Assembly (NCBI RefSeq): GCF_006094275.1
Contig: NZ_CP034412.1
Location: 930,001-994,000 of the forward strand
DNA length: 64,000 nt
Source of the DNA: Glutamicibacter creatinolyticus
Lineage (GTDB): Bacteria > Actinomycetota > Actinomycetes > Actinomycetales > Micrococcaceae
Reading direction: 5' to 3'
The notes under the pieces: generated by a model
The model's input: only the letters and a program-made list of their open reading frames with translations
Told to the model about the DNA's origin: nothing
Database searches by the model: none
Position numbers and translations under genes: made by a program
Shown here: piece by piece, positions 26,837 to 34,602 of the stretch
How the letters are laid out: each line of letters starts with the position of its first letter
Position numbering within the stretch: the stretch's first letter is position 1

Positions 26837-27132
26837 AAAGCCGTTGTATCCGGGATGACGCTTCCACCGGTCGGGAGCAGTCGCTGGGGCGGGGATGGGC
26901 GCAGGCATGCGCCAAACCGGCTCAGAAGGCCCGGGGATTCAGCGCCAACCACACGCAATCCCCGGTTTGCCCAATCGCGGCCCATGACCCTGCGGTTCTC
27001 AGTAGATGAGAATTTGGCGGGGACATCCCACCGCCCGCGACCTCCTCAGTGGTAGCTTGAAGGTGAATCGAGGAAAACCAAGGACCCTGGGGTTCATTTC
27101 CCCCGACTAGGGAAGCCAGATAGGGGCACACG

Positions 27133-28818
27133 ATGACTTCCACGCCAGAAACCGACATGAGTGATCTTGCCATTGCCTCGCGAGCGGTGCTCAAGCCAAT
27201 TTCGCAGATCGCCCGGTCGGCCGGGATCCCGGAGACTGCGGTGGAGCCTTACGGCAGGTACAAGGCCAAGATCGACCCGGCCCTGCTGACTGCTCGCGGT
27301 TCCGGCCTGGGAAAGGTGGTCCTGGTCAGCGGCATGTCCCCGACACCCGCGGGGGAAGGGAAATCCACCATGGTGGTGGGCTTGGGCGATGCCTTGGCCG
27401 CCGCGGGAACGAAAACCATGATCGCCCTGCGTGAACCCTCCGTGGGCCCGAGTTTCGGCATGAAGGGTGGGGCCACCGGCGGCGGCAAGTCGCAGGTGCT
27501 TCCGATGGATGAGATCAACCTGCATTTCACCGGGGATTTCCATGCCATCACCAGCGCGAACAACCTGTTGATGGCACTGATCGACAACCACCTGCACCAG
27601 GGAAATTCCCTGGGCATTGATCCGCGTCGCATCACCTTCAAACGCGCCGTGGACATGAACGACCGGGCGCTGCGCAACGTGGTCATCGGCCTTGGCGGAC
27701 CGGCCGACGGGATGCCGCGGGAAACCGGTTTCGAGATCACCGCTGCTTCCGAGGTCATGGCGGTATTCTGCCTGGCCACCGGGCTGGAGGACTTGCGCGC
27801 CCGGCTCGGCCGCATGACCATCGGCTATACCCGCGACAACGCTCCGGTCACCGTGGACGAGCTGGGGGCCGCCGGAGCCATGGCCTTGCTGCTCAAGGAG
27901 GCGATCAAACCCAACCTCGTCCAGACCATAGGCGGTACCCCCGCCCTCATCCACGGCGGGCCATTCGCCAACATTGCGCACGGCTGCAACTCGGGGGTCG
28001 CCACCAATACCGCGCGCACGCTGGCCGACATCGTGGTGACCGAGGCGGGCTTCGGCACCGACCTGGGCGCCGAGAAGTTCATGGACATCAAGGCCCGCTA
28101 TGCCGGGTGCGACCCGGACACCGTCGTCATCGTGGCTACCATTCGTGCCCTGAAAATGCACGGGGGAGTGTCCCTGGAGCAGCTGCGTGAAGAAGACGTT
28201 GAGGCCGTGCGCGCGGGCCTGACGAACCTCGCCCGGCATGCCTTGAACATTTCGAAGTTCGGTATCCAGCCGGTCATCGGCATCAACCGGTTCACCACGG
28301 ATACCGAAGCGGAATTGGCCGTAGTCACCGAATGGGCCGCGGCGAACAACATTGAATGCGCCGTAGCCGATGTCTGGGGCCACGGCGGGGCCGGGGCCGG
28401 GGAGCTGGCCGCCGCGGTCTTGCGGGCCATTGAACCACCGAACAATTTCTCCCCGTTGTACGAGCTGACGCAACCGGTTGAGGAGAAGATCCTAACCCTG
28501 GTGCGCGAGCTCTATGGCGGAGTGGGCATTGAATATTCTGCCAAGGCAAGACGGATGCTCGAGCAGATCCACGCCAACGGCTGGGACGACCTGCCGGTGT
28601 GCATGGCCAAGACCCAGTATTCGTTCTCCGATGACCCCACGCTGCTGGGAGCCCCTGAAGGATTCACGTTGCAGGTCCGCGAGATCGTTCCCAAGACGGG
28701 TGCCGGTTTCATTGTGGTCATCACCGGGGCGATCACAACCATGCCTGGCCTTCCCAAGGTGCCGGCCGCCATGCACATGGATGTCGATGACCAAGGGCGC
28801 GCAGTGGGTTTGTCGTAG
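27133..28818 (+). CDS. fhs: Formate-tetrahydrofolate ligase
   Basis: Fhs makes 10-formyl-tetrahydrofolate from formate, THF and ATP. The 561-residue length is normal. Landmarks are LVSGMSPTPAGEGKSTMVVGL (ATP-binding loop), EPSVGPSFGMKGGATGGG, DEINLHFTGDFHAITSANN, and the C-terminal MPGLPKVPAAMHMDVDDQG. The ATG at 27133 has AGGGG 6 nt upstream; MSDLAIAS eight codons later is an alternative. The 296-base upstream region showed no recognisable folate- or ZTP-riboswitch. A cyclodeaminase/cyclohydrolase gene that would extend this pathway lies 4 kb away beyond mcrBC. Confidence 0.96.
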   Translation: MTSTPETDMSDLAIASRAVLKPISQIARSAGIPETAVEPYGRYKAKIDPALLTARGSGLGKVVLVSGMSPTPAGEGKSTMVVGLGDALAAAGTKTMIALREPSVGPSFGMKGGATGGGKSQVLPMDEINLHFTGDFHAITSANNLLMALIDNHLHQGNSLGIDPRRITFKRAVDMNDRALRNVVIGLGGPADGMPRETGFEITAASEVMAVFCLATGLEDLRARLGRMTIGYTRDNAPVTVDELGAAGAMALLLKEAIKPNLVQTIGGTPALIHGGPFANIAHGCNSGVATNTARTLADIVVTEAGFGTDLGAEKFMDIKARYAGCDPDTVVIVATIRALKMHGGVSLEQLREEDVEAVRAGLTNLARHALNISKFGIQPVIGINRFTTDTEAELAVVTEWAAANNIECAVADVWGHGGAGAGELAAAVLRAIEPPNNFSPLYELTQPVEEKILTLVRELYGGVGIEYSAKARRMLEQIHANGWDDLPVCMAKTQYSFSDDPTLLGAPEGFTLQVREIVPKTGAGFIVVITGAITTMPGLPKVPAAMHMDVDDQGRAVGLS

Positions 28819-28889
28819 CGGGGGACCGGTCCGTCAGCGCCACGGCAGGCAGGTGGCGGGAAGGCGCTTTTGCGGCCACCGGGTGAGGG

Positions 28890-30131
28890 CTAGGCGGTTG
28901 AAATGGCCGCAGCGTGCGGGGCATTTAACGTGCGCATGCAGGTTAGGGCCAGATCGTGAATGCGGGTCAGCACCTGTTGCGGCGCAGAAGACAGATCAAG
29001 CGGATACTCGTGAATGCAAACTCCAGAATTGATGATCCGGCGGCTTAAGGGCTCGCCCTTTCCTGCGTACACCAGCCAGATATGGCCCAGCCCCAGCGCC
29101 GTGGCGTAGGCCAGCATTTGGTAGTAATCGGCGTTGGCGTGTTGTCCGGAGCTGGACTCGGCTTTGTATTTCGCATCCAACGCCAGAACCGGTGCGCGAT
29201 CGCGCATCAGAACGATGTCGGGACGGATATCGACGCGGGAGGCGCCGTCCATGCGCGGCGCATCCAGCTTGTATCCGACCTGCGTCTGGGGTGCAACGTC
29301 AAACTGCGTGAGCGCTTGGGCCAAGGCAATGGAGATGAAGTCTTCGAAGACCTTGGCCATGTTGACCACGAATGCGGCAACCCGCAATCTCCCGTGACGA
29401 GCCTCGGCGACCAGATTCTCCAACACTAGTTCTGCAATTCGCAGGGCGGGAATATAGCGACTGTTTCGTCGGGTAGGCTGCCAGGCGGGTCGGCCAACCC
29501 CGGCGGCCAACGGTGACACTTCAGCAAGTCGCGACGCAACGCGTTCCAACCTTTGCCGCACGTCTGCTCCTAAGCCGGGAAGCAGCAGCAGCCGGTAGGT
29601 GGCGGCTTTGAGGATGCGGTTTTCGGGAATATCCGTAGTGAACTCGTCGTACGTAACTTCCAGCGGGAACATCATTCCCGGATGCCGCGCCAGCTGATCG
29701 GACATCCGTATGCGCCCGCGGAGGGTGCGTTCTGAATCATCGACAGACCGGTACCCGTGCAGCACCCCCTGGGCGATGGCTTGTTCGCTCAATCGAGCGA
29801 ACGTTTCACCCATGGCTGGCCACAGATCATTGGTCGAGGAAGCCTCGACGTTCTCCGGACGAAATCCGGGATCCTTGGCATAGCTGAGCAGGAAGAGCAG
29901 CTGGGAGACTCCGACTCGTTCCTTGGGACGCACTTCAACCAGCAGCTCACCGAACTGCACGGCGCCCACATAGCCGTTGGGCAGCATCATCCACCGGTTT
30001 GCCGGGGCGGGAACGACGGTGACGAGCTTCGTTTGCTGCAGGGCCTGCCGCGTGATGTCATCCAGGTTGAGGTGCTCGGAACTTGTAGCCAATTCATCCA
30101 GAACGACGTGTTTGAGTTGTGGCTCGTTCAT
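28890..30131 (-). CDS. mcrC: McrC, nuclease subunit of 5-methylcytosine-dependent restriction system
   Basis: 413 residues. McrC partners the McrB GTPase to cut DNA carrying modified cytosines. The N-terminal region reads MLPNGYVGAVQFGELLVEVRPK. The C-terminal PD-(D/E)xK nuclease shows RVDIRPDIVLM followed by PVLALDAKYK, so Asp and the D-x-K pair are intact. A middle segment, YDEFTTDIPENRILKAAT, is typical of the family. The ATG at 30131 overlaps the mcrB stop by 4 nt. It ends convergently with fhs. Confidence 0.94.
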   Translation of the reverse strand: MNEPQLKHVVLDELATSSEHLNLDDITRQALQQTKLVTVVPAPANRWMMLPNGYVGAVQFGELLVEVRPKERVGVSQLLFLLSYAKDPGFRPENVEASSTNDLWPAMGETFARLSEQAIAQGVLHGYRSVDDSERTLRGRIRMSDQLARHPGMMFPLEVTYDEFTTDIPENRILKAATYRLLLLPGLGADVRQRLERVASRLAEVSPLAAGVGRPAWQPTRRNSRYIPALRIAELVLENLVAEARHGRLRVAAFVVNMAKVFEDFISIALAQALTQFDVAPQTQVGYKLDAPRMDGASRVDIRPDIVLMRDRAPVLALDAKYKAESSSGQHANADYYQMLAYATALGLGHIWLVYAGKGEPLSRRIINSGVCIHEYPLDLSSAPQQVLTRIHDLALTCMRTLNAPHAAAISTA

Positions 30132-31840
30132 CGCACCTCGTCCGATTCCTCTTCATAGTCGGAGCGGGTGGTGCCGGTCTCGAACAACCGCAAATCCAGG
30201 TTCGAAGAGATCGCGTCAAAGCCGAATCTGTTGTGCACCTCGGTCCGGTTCAGGAATCCATAGTGGTATTCCTCGAGCAGCGGCAGGAGCTCGTATTTCC
30301 AGATTCTTCGCAGCCCCTGGACCGTTGCTGCCTCATCGCGCATGAAGTAGGAGGGCCCGATGGCCAGGTCGCGTTGGTCGGAATCAAGTTCGTCGTTCAG
30401 GGCGGTCAGCATTTGGAACGCCAGGGTCGAGCGCTGTTTGGCGGTCAGGAAGCGGGGCAGCACGTTCCCGATCAGATGCCCCTGGGGATGAAGCTCGACG
30501 AAGGCGAAGCGCCGTCTAATGGCCGCATCGACCATGGCGATCGATCGGTCAGAAGAATTCATGGTTCCGATGATGAACAGGTTGGGCGGAAGCTGGAACT
30601 CTTCTTCCGGGCTGTACTGAAGCCGAATCTTGTCATCCCGATACTCCAGGAGAAAGTAAAGCTCGCCAAAGACCTTGGCCAAGTTGCCCCGGTTCATCTC
30701 GTCGATCAGCAGGAAGTAGGGCTTGTTGCGGTTCTCCTCCCGGCTTGCCAGCGCGGCCAGGCGTCGCAACGGTCCCTGATGGAGGGAAAACCCGACTTGT
30801 CCCTCTGTTGTTCCCGCCGGCCGGAAGCCTTCGAAGAAATCCTCATAGGAGTAGGAGGGGTGGAACTGGACGATTTGGACACTGTCCGGCTGTTGGGAAT
30901 TAGACAGGAAGCGGGCCAGGTGTTTTCCGATATAGGTTTTGCCGGTACCTGGAGGCCCGTAGAACACGATCTGTCTGCGTGCCTGCAAGAGGTCAATAAT
31001 CTCCTGGAGGTCTTCACGATCAAGATACAGTTCGTTGGCCAACTCCTCACTGGCGGGTTTCAACCTCAGGAGGGCCTCGGCGATGAGGGGTGCCGGTGTT
31101 TGGTTCAAGGAAGTTGCGGCTTCCTTGGATGCATCGAAATCGTGCATGGCAGGTGCCGGAGTGCTCGGTTCCGCGTCTCCGCGCCATTGCCTGAATTCTG
31201 TGGCTTCGTCGCTTGACCAGGATGAGTCAGGATCGGTGCTCAACAATGTCCACATGAGGCCTTGTGCGTCCAGCCGGTCGCGAATCGGCAGACCGGCACC
31301 CTGGGCCTGGGCACACAGGTCATCAAGCACTTTGAGGAACTGTGTATAGCGTTCACTGGCGGGTGCCTTCGCAGGCAAGGGCTTGAGCCCGAGCAGGCGC
31401 AGGAACTGTGCCGATTTTCGAGCCCTGAAGGGCGGGTACTTGGCTGGTGAGATGCTCATCAGGAGCAGTGAACCGAATGCTATTGCGCCTCCGGCCGACA
31501 ACCGTTCCTTGTTCAGGGCGCGCAACGAATTCTCCAGCTCGTCGAGCTTGCTCACCGAGGCAGGTTCGGCCCAAAACCGCAGGACGGCCGAACGCACGGC
31601 ATCGGACTGCTCTTGGTACTCCTTGATAAGTGCCATCATGAAGTACTGATTCAGCAGGTTGGTTCTGGCGACGGCCCTGCGCAAGTTATCGAACCATGCC
31701 TCATCCCCTGCCAACAGTTGGGTGCGGGCCTCCTGCGCGTTTTCGGCGAAAGCGACCTTGTAATCGCGTTCCTCTGCTGCCTGATCGATCTGGATGATCA
31801 GTTTCCCTGAAAAGCGGACAACCTTCTCCCATGGGGCCAC
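30128..31840 (-). CDS. mcrB: McrB, AAA+ GTPase of modification-dependent restriction system
   Basis: 570 residues from the GTG at 31840, chosen because AAAGGAGA lies about 6 nt upstream; the frame stays open further upstream, but that part is low-complexity. The N-terminal about 250 residues are unrecognised and probably form the target-reading domain. The AAA+ motor has Walker A GPPGTGKT, Walker B FLLIDEMNRGN and sensor I IIGTMNSSDRSI, the McrB-type pattern, followed by AIRRRFAFVEL. It uses nucleotide hydrolysis to translocate and activate McrC. The genes are mcrB then mcrC, coupled by ATGA. Confidence 0.93.
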   Translation of the reverse strand: MAPWEKVVRFSGKLIIQIDQAAEERDYKVAFAENAQEARTQLLAGDEAWFDNLRRAVARTNLLNQYFMMALIKEYQEQSDAVRSAVLRFWAEPASVSKLDELENSLRALNKERLSAGGAIAFGSLLLMSISPAKYPPFRARKSAQFLRLLGLKPLPAKAPASERYTQFLKVLDDLCAQAQGAGLPIRDRLDAQGLMWTLLSTDPDSSWSSDEATEFRQWRGDAEPSTPAPAMHDFDASKEAATSLNQTPAPLIAEALLRLKPASEELANELYLDREDLQEIIDLLQARRQIVFYGPPGTGKTYIGKHLARFLSNSQQPDSVQIVQFHPSYSYEDFFEGFRPAGTTEGQVGFSLHQGPLRRLAALASREENRNKPYFLLIDEMNRGNLAKVFGELYFLLEYRDDKIRLQYSPEEEFQLPPNLFIIGTMNSSDRSIAMVDAAIRRRFAFVELHPQGHLIGNVLPRFLTAKQRSTLAFQMLTALNDELDSDQRDLAIGPSYFMRDEAATVQGLRRIWKYELLPLLEEYHYGFLNRTEVHNRFGFDAISSNLDLRLFETGTTRSDYEEESDEVR

Positions 31841-32287
31841 GGAACATCTCCTTTGAGTCCAGTCAGGCGCGGGCATCTGCGTTTGGTCATCATCATAGTG
31901 ATGATGTTCGGGGCAGTCGCGGTATCGCACGGGGCAGATTCGCACAGAGCTGCCGCCGGAGCATTCGTGTACAGGCCGCGTCTGATCCGCTGCTCCGAGC
32001 CATTTACCACGAGGACTGGCCGTTCCAAGGCTGCATATCGCAGAAGGAAGGAGCAACGCGTAGAGCCCGGCAGCGCCACGAGGGGCTGCGCCGCGCACCG
32101 CCGTATTTTCGTTTCGGGTACATCTAGACGATATGAGGTGTAGGGCTTGGTAGGTCTGGTATGGGCTGGAACCTCCGCTTCATAATGATTGAACGCTCTA
32201 CGGCGTAGCGTGGATCACCAACATGATCACCACGAACCCGTGGATTTCCTCGGGTCTGTGGCGCCACTGTTGTGTTGGTGCCGACAG
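31841..32287. other. Region upstream of mcrB and the IS110 remnant
   Basis: About 450 bases without a convincing gene. It must hold the mcrB promoter on one side. The part next to 32288 (from about 32165) is probably the left non-coding end of the IS110 element. One arm of a 12-bp inverted repeat (GCTGGAACCTCC, 32165-32176) is repeated in inverse at 32296-32307, inside the transposase start. Confidence 0.45.
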
Positions 32288-32590
32288 ATGAACGAGGAGG
32301 TTCCAGCTACGTACCAGCGTACTTTCATCGGCATGGACGTGCGTGCCCGCAGCGTGAAAATCTGTGCCATCACCCCGGAGACCGGAGAAGTGCAACGCGC
32401 AGCCTTGGCCATGGACGCAGCCGCTGTCCGCCAATGGATCCTGACCCATGGTGGTGAGATCTCCACCCTCCGGGCTACCTACGAGGCCGGACCGACAGGG
32501 TATGGCCTGGCCCGCACCTTGATTGCGGCCGCAATCCAGTGCGTCGTCGCGGCCCCGTCCCGGTTGATCCGGCCTTCCGGGCACCGGTGA
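32288..32590 (+). pseudogene. IS110-family transposase, N-terminal remnant
   Basis: 100 codons that match the start of IS110 (DEDD-type) transposases: YQRTFIGMDVRARSVKICAI contains the first catalytic Asp (GMD), TYEAGPTGYGLAR the Glu/Gly region, and VVAAPSRLIRPSG the segment that normally continues with RVKTDARDA. Here it ends as GHR-stop, so the rest of the DEDD domain and the whole Ser-containing C-terminal domain are missing. The start at 32288 lies within the open frame. The element cannot move by itself. Its location beside mcrB marks this as a site of past insertion. Confidence 0.8.
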
Positions 32591-32814
32591 TTTGCGACGT
32601 TCGTCGCTAGACCAGCGGCTCGGCTTCCCGCCGAAAAGTCGTCATGCGGTAACCAACCCGCGGATATCAGATTCGACCACGTCGTCGCTGAATAACAGCA
32701 CGAATCATGAACCGGCCTGAAGGTCGGGGCTCCCGGGGAACGGCAAGGCGACCACGCGTCCATTTGGATGCGGGGTCGCCTTGTTCTGCCTATCTTGACA
32801 AAGTCAGCAACATA
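32591..32814. other. Gap between IS remnant and cyclodeaminase gene
   Basis: 224 bases with no recognisable gene. It may contain further degraded mobile-element DNA, but no family could be identified. The last part holds the hairpin at 32744-32783. Confidence 0.4.
32744..32783. terminator. Hairpin downstream of the cyclodeaminase gene
   Basis: An 18-bp stem with two mismatches (32744-32761 with 32766-32783) closes an ATTT loop, 32 nt past the cyclodeaminase stop. There is no strong T-tract on the minus strand. It is a probable terminator by position. Confidence 0.5.
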
Positions 32815-33471
32815 TCAGGTGCTGGTTGGGGCCGCGCGCCGGTCAATCCCGGAGGCGATCGTATCCAGGCGTTCGATAGCCGCTTCAAATTCACGCAGTG
32901 CAGCGAAGAGGTCCTGGTGCTGCCGGCGCAGTTCGGCCATCGATGAATCGTCGGTTGTCGAGCTGGCCAGGTCGAAGCTGACATTAGTACGGGCGCCAGC
33001 AAGCGTGGCGCGCAATGAGCCCAAAGCGACCACCACATCGGAAATCAGCGCCTGGTTGCCGTTCAGGGCCAGCCATTCAAGGTCGTCAATGGCCATAACG
33101 GCGTGCTTGCCCAGCGTCGCCGAGGCCCGGGCAGCGTTGATGCTGGCTTTCTTGATCGCGGTCTCACGTTCCCTTCCAGGCTCCAGGTGGAACGCGGCGC
33201 CGAAGGCCTTGGACGCGGAGGCGTCTTCGTCCGCCAGGCGCAGCGCCGTCTGCCGCAACTCCAAGGCACGGCGTCGAAGGCTCTGCACGTGGGCGGCCTG
33301 CGGTTCCTGCGCATCCGTGTAACCGGCAACCATGGAGATCAGGGAGGCGGCAATGGCCAGCATCAATCCGGCACCGGCGCCGCCACCGGGCGAACCGGTG
33401 GACTGGGCCAGTGCCGCCGTCCACTGTTCGACGGTTGAGTCCTGGGTGGTGACTGCTTCGGGCTTGTCCAT
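32815..33471 (-). CDS. Cyclodeaminase/cyclohydrolase family protein (FchA-like)
   Basis: 218 residues of the FTCD-C family, which includes methenyl-THF cyclohydrolase FchA and formimino-THF cyclodeaminase. The glycine-rich N-terminal STGSPGGGAGAGLMLAIAASLISMV is diagnostic. It is followed by a helical body with LADEDASASKAFGAAFHL and GKHAVMAIDDLEWLALNG. It would interconvert one-carbon folates, complementing fhs at 27133. The mcrBC block and the IS110 remnant now lie between them. ATG start at 33471; minus strand, convergent to the remnant. Confidence 0.85.
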   Translation of the reverse strand: MDKPEAVTTQDSTVEQWTAALAQSTGSPGGGAGAGLMLAIAASLISMVAGYTDAQEPQAAHVQSLRRRALELRQTALRLADEDASASKAFGAAFHLEPGRERETAIKKASINAARASATLGKHAVMAIDDLEWLALNGNQALISDVVVALGSLRATLAGARTNVSFDLASSTTDDSSMAELRRQHQDLFAALREFEAAIERLDTIASGIDRRAAPTST

Positions 33472-33582
33472 GGCATCAAGTCTCTACTACCTGGGGCCGC
33501 AGGCCGCACCGAATGTAAGGAAGCTGAGAATCAATTGCGGCCTGCCCCGGCTCCTGTGCTGTGGGGCTACAAGATCGCGTTG

Positions 33583-34602
33583 CTAGCCAACCGGCGAGCC
33601 ACTGTAGTGGGCACGGAGGCGCTCAATTCCCTCATCGATGCTGACTTCCGGCTTCCAGTCCAGGATTTCGTGCGTTTGACGTTGATCGAACCAGTGGGCG
33701 GTGGACAGCTGCTCGGCCAGGAATCGGGTCATTGGAGGTTCGTCGGTCACCAGGTTGCGGCGGCCGGCGGCCAGCCACGCTTTTTCAATCACCGATCCCG
33801 CGCCGCGGGCCAACCAGCCGGGCACGTTCAGTTTGGGGGCCGGTGCGCCGCCGGCCTGGCAGATTCCCGCCATGAGTTCTCCAACCGGACGTGGTTCCCC
33901 GTTGGTTACCACCAGGGCACGGCCGTGGGCATGATCCATGCGTTCCAGCCCTCGCACGATCGCGGCGGCGGCGTTGTCGATGTAGGTGGTATCAATCAGT
34001 GCGGCACCCTGGTCCAGCAGGGGCAGCCGGCCCGCCTTGGCGCGCTGGATGACACGTTCGACCAACTGTGTGTCACCCGGGCCCCAGACAACGTGCGGCC
34101 GGATGGCCGTCACCCGGAATTCGGGCTGGTCCTCCGACAGGGCGATCAGTTCCGCGGCCGCCTTGGAGCGGGCGTAGAACCCGCGGGCGCGTTCCGGGTC
34201 GGCGGTGCCCGCCGACTCCCCGGCCAGGGCTGCGCCGAAGTGCGCTACCGAGGGGGAGGAGACGAAGACGAAATCCGAAACCCCGGATTCCTGGGCGGCC
34301 TGCAACAGGTTCCTGGTGCCGACGATGTTCGTGGAGACGAACTCGTCCCAGTCCCCGGTGAAGGAGACCTTTGCCGCCAGGTGAATGACCGCGTCCATGC
34401 CCTTGGCGGCACGATTGACCGCTCCCTGGTCCGTCAGCGATCCCAGGACTTCATCCGTGGCGCCGTTCGAGGCACGCCGCTGGAACGTGCGAACATGGTG
34501 CCCCTTGGTGCGCAACAATTCGGCGACGGCTCCGCCGAGCAGGCCGCTGGCGCCGGTGACCAGCACCCGGCGCGGTGTTGCTGGGGAATCAGGGGTGCTC
34601 AT
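33583..34602 (-). CDS. oleD: OleD, NADPH-dependent 2-alkyl-3-oxoalkanoate reductase
   Basis: 339 residues, a short-chain dehydrogenase/epimerase fold. The nucleotide-binding motif is VTGASGLLGGAVAELL near residues 14-29, and the catalytic pair Y-x3-K appears as FYARSKAAAEL. In olefin biosynthesis OleD reduces the beta-keto acid made by OleA to a beta-hydroxy acid. The assignment rests on the fold plus the operon: oleA, oleBC and oleD run in that order. Its ATG overlaps the oleBC stop by 4 nt. An isolated copy could be called only a generic epimerase. Confidence 0.9.
   Translation of the reverse strand: MSTPDSPATPRRVLVTGASGLLGGAVAELLRTKGHHVRTFQRRASNGATDEVLGSLTDQGAVNRAAKGMDAVIHLAAKVSFTGDWDEFVSTNIVGTRNLLQAAQESGVSDFVFVSSPSVAHFGAALAGESAGTADPERARGFYARSKAAAELIALSEDQPEFRVTAIRPHVVWGPGDTQLVERVIQRAKAGRLPLLDQGAALIDTTYIDNAAAAIVRGLERMDHAHGRALVVTNGEPRPVGELMAGICQAGGAPAPKLNVPGWLARGAGSVIEKAWLAAGRRNLVTDEPPMTRFLAEQLSTAHWFDQRQTHEILDWKPEVSIDEGIERLRAHYSGSPVG

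Noticed and set aside
26837-27132. Possible ZTP or folate riboswitch upstream of fhs
   Set aside because: The region was read for the conserved cores of known folate and ZTP aptamers, and none was found by eye. A covariance search would be needed to be certain.
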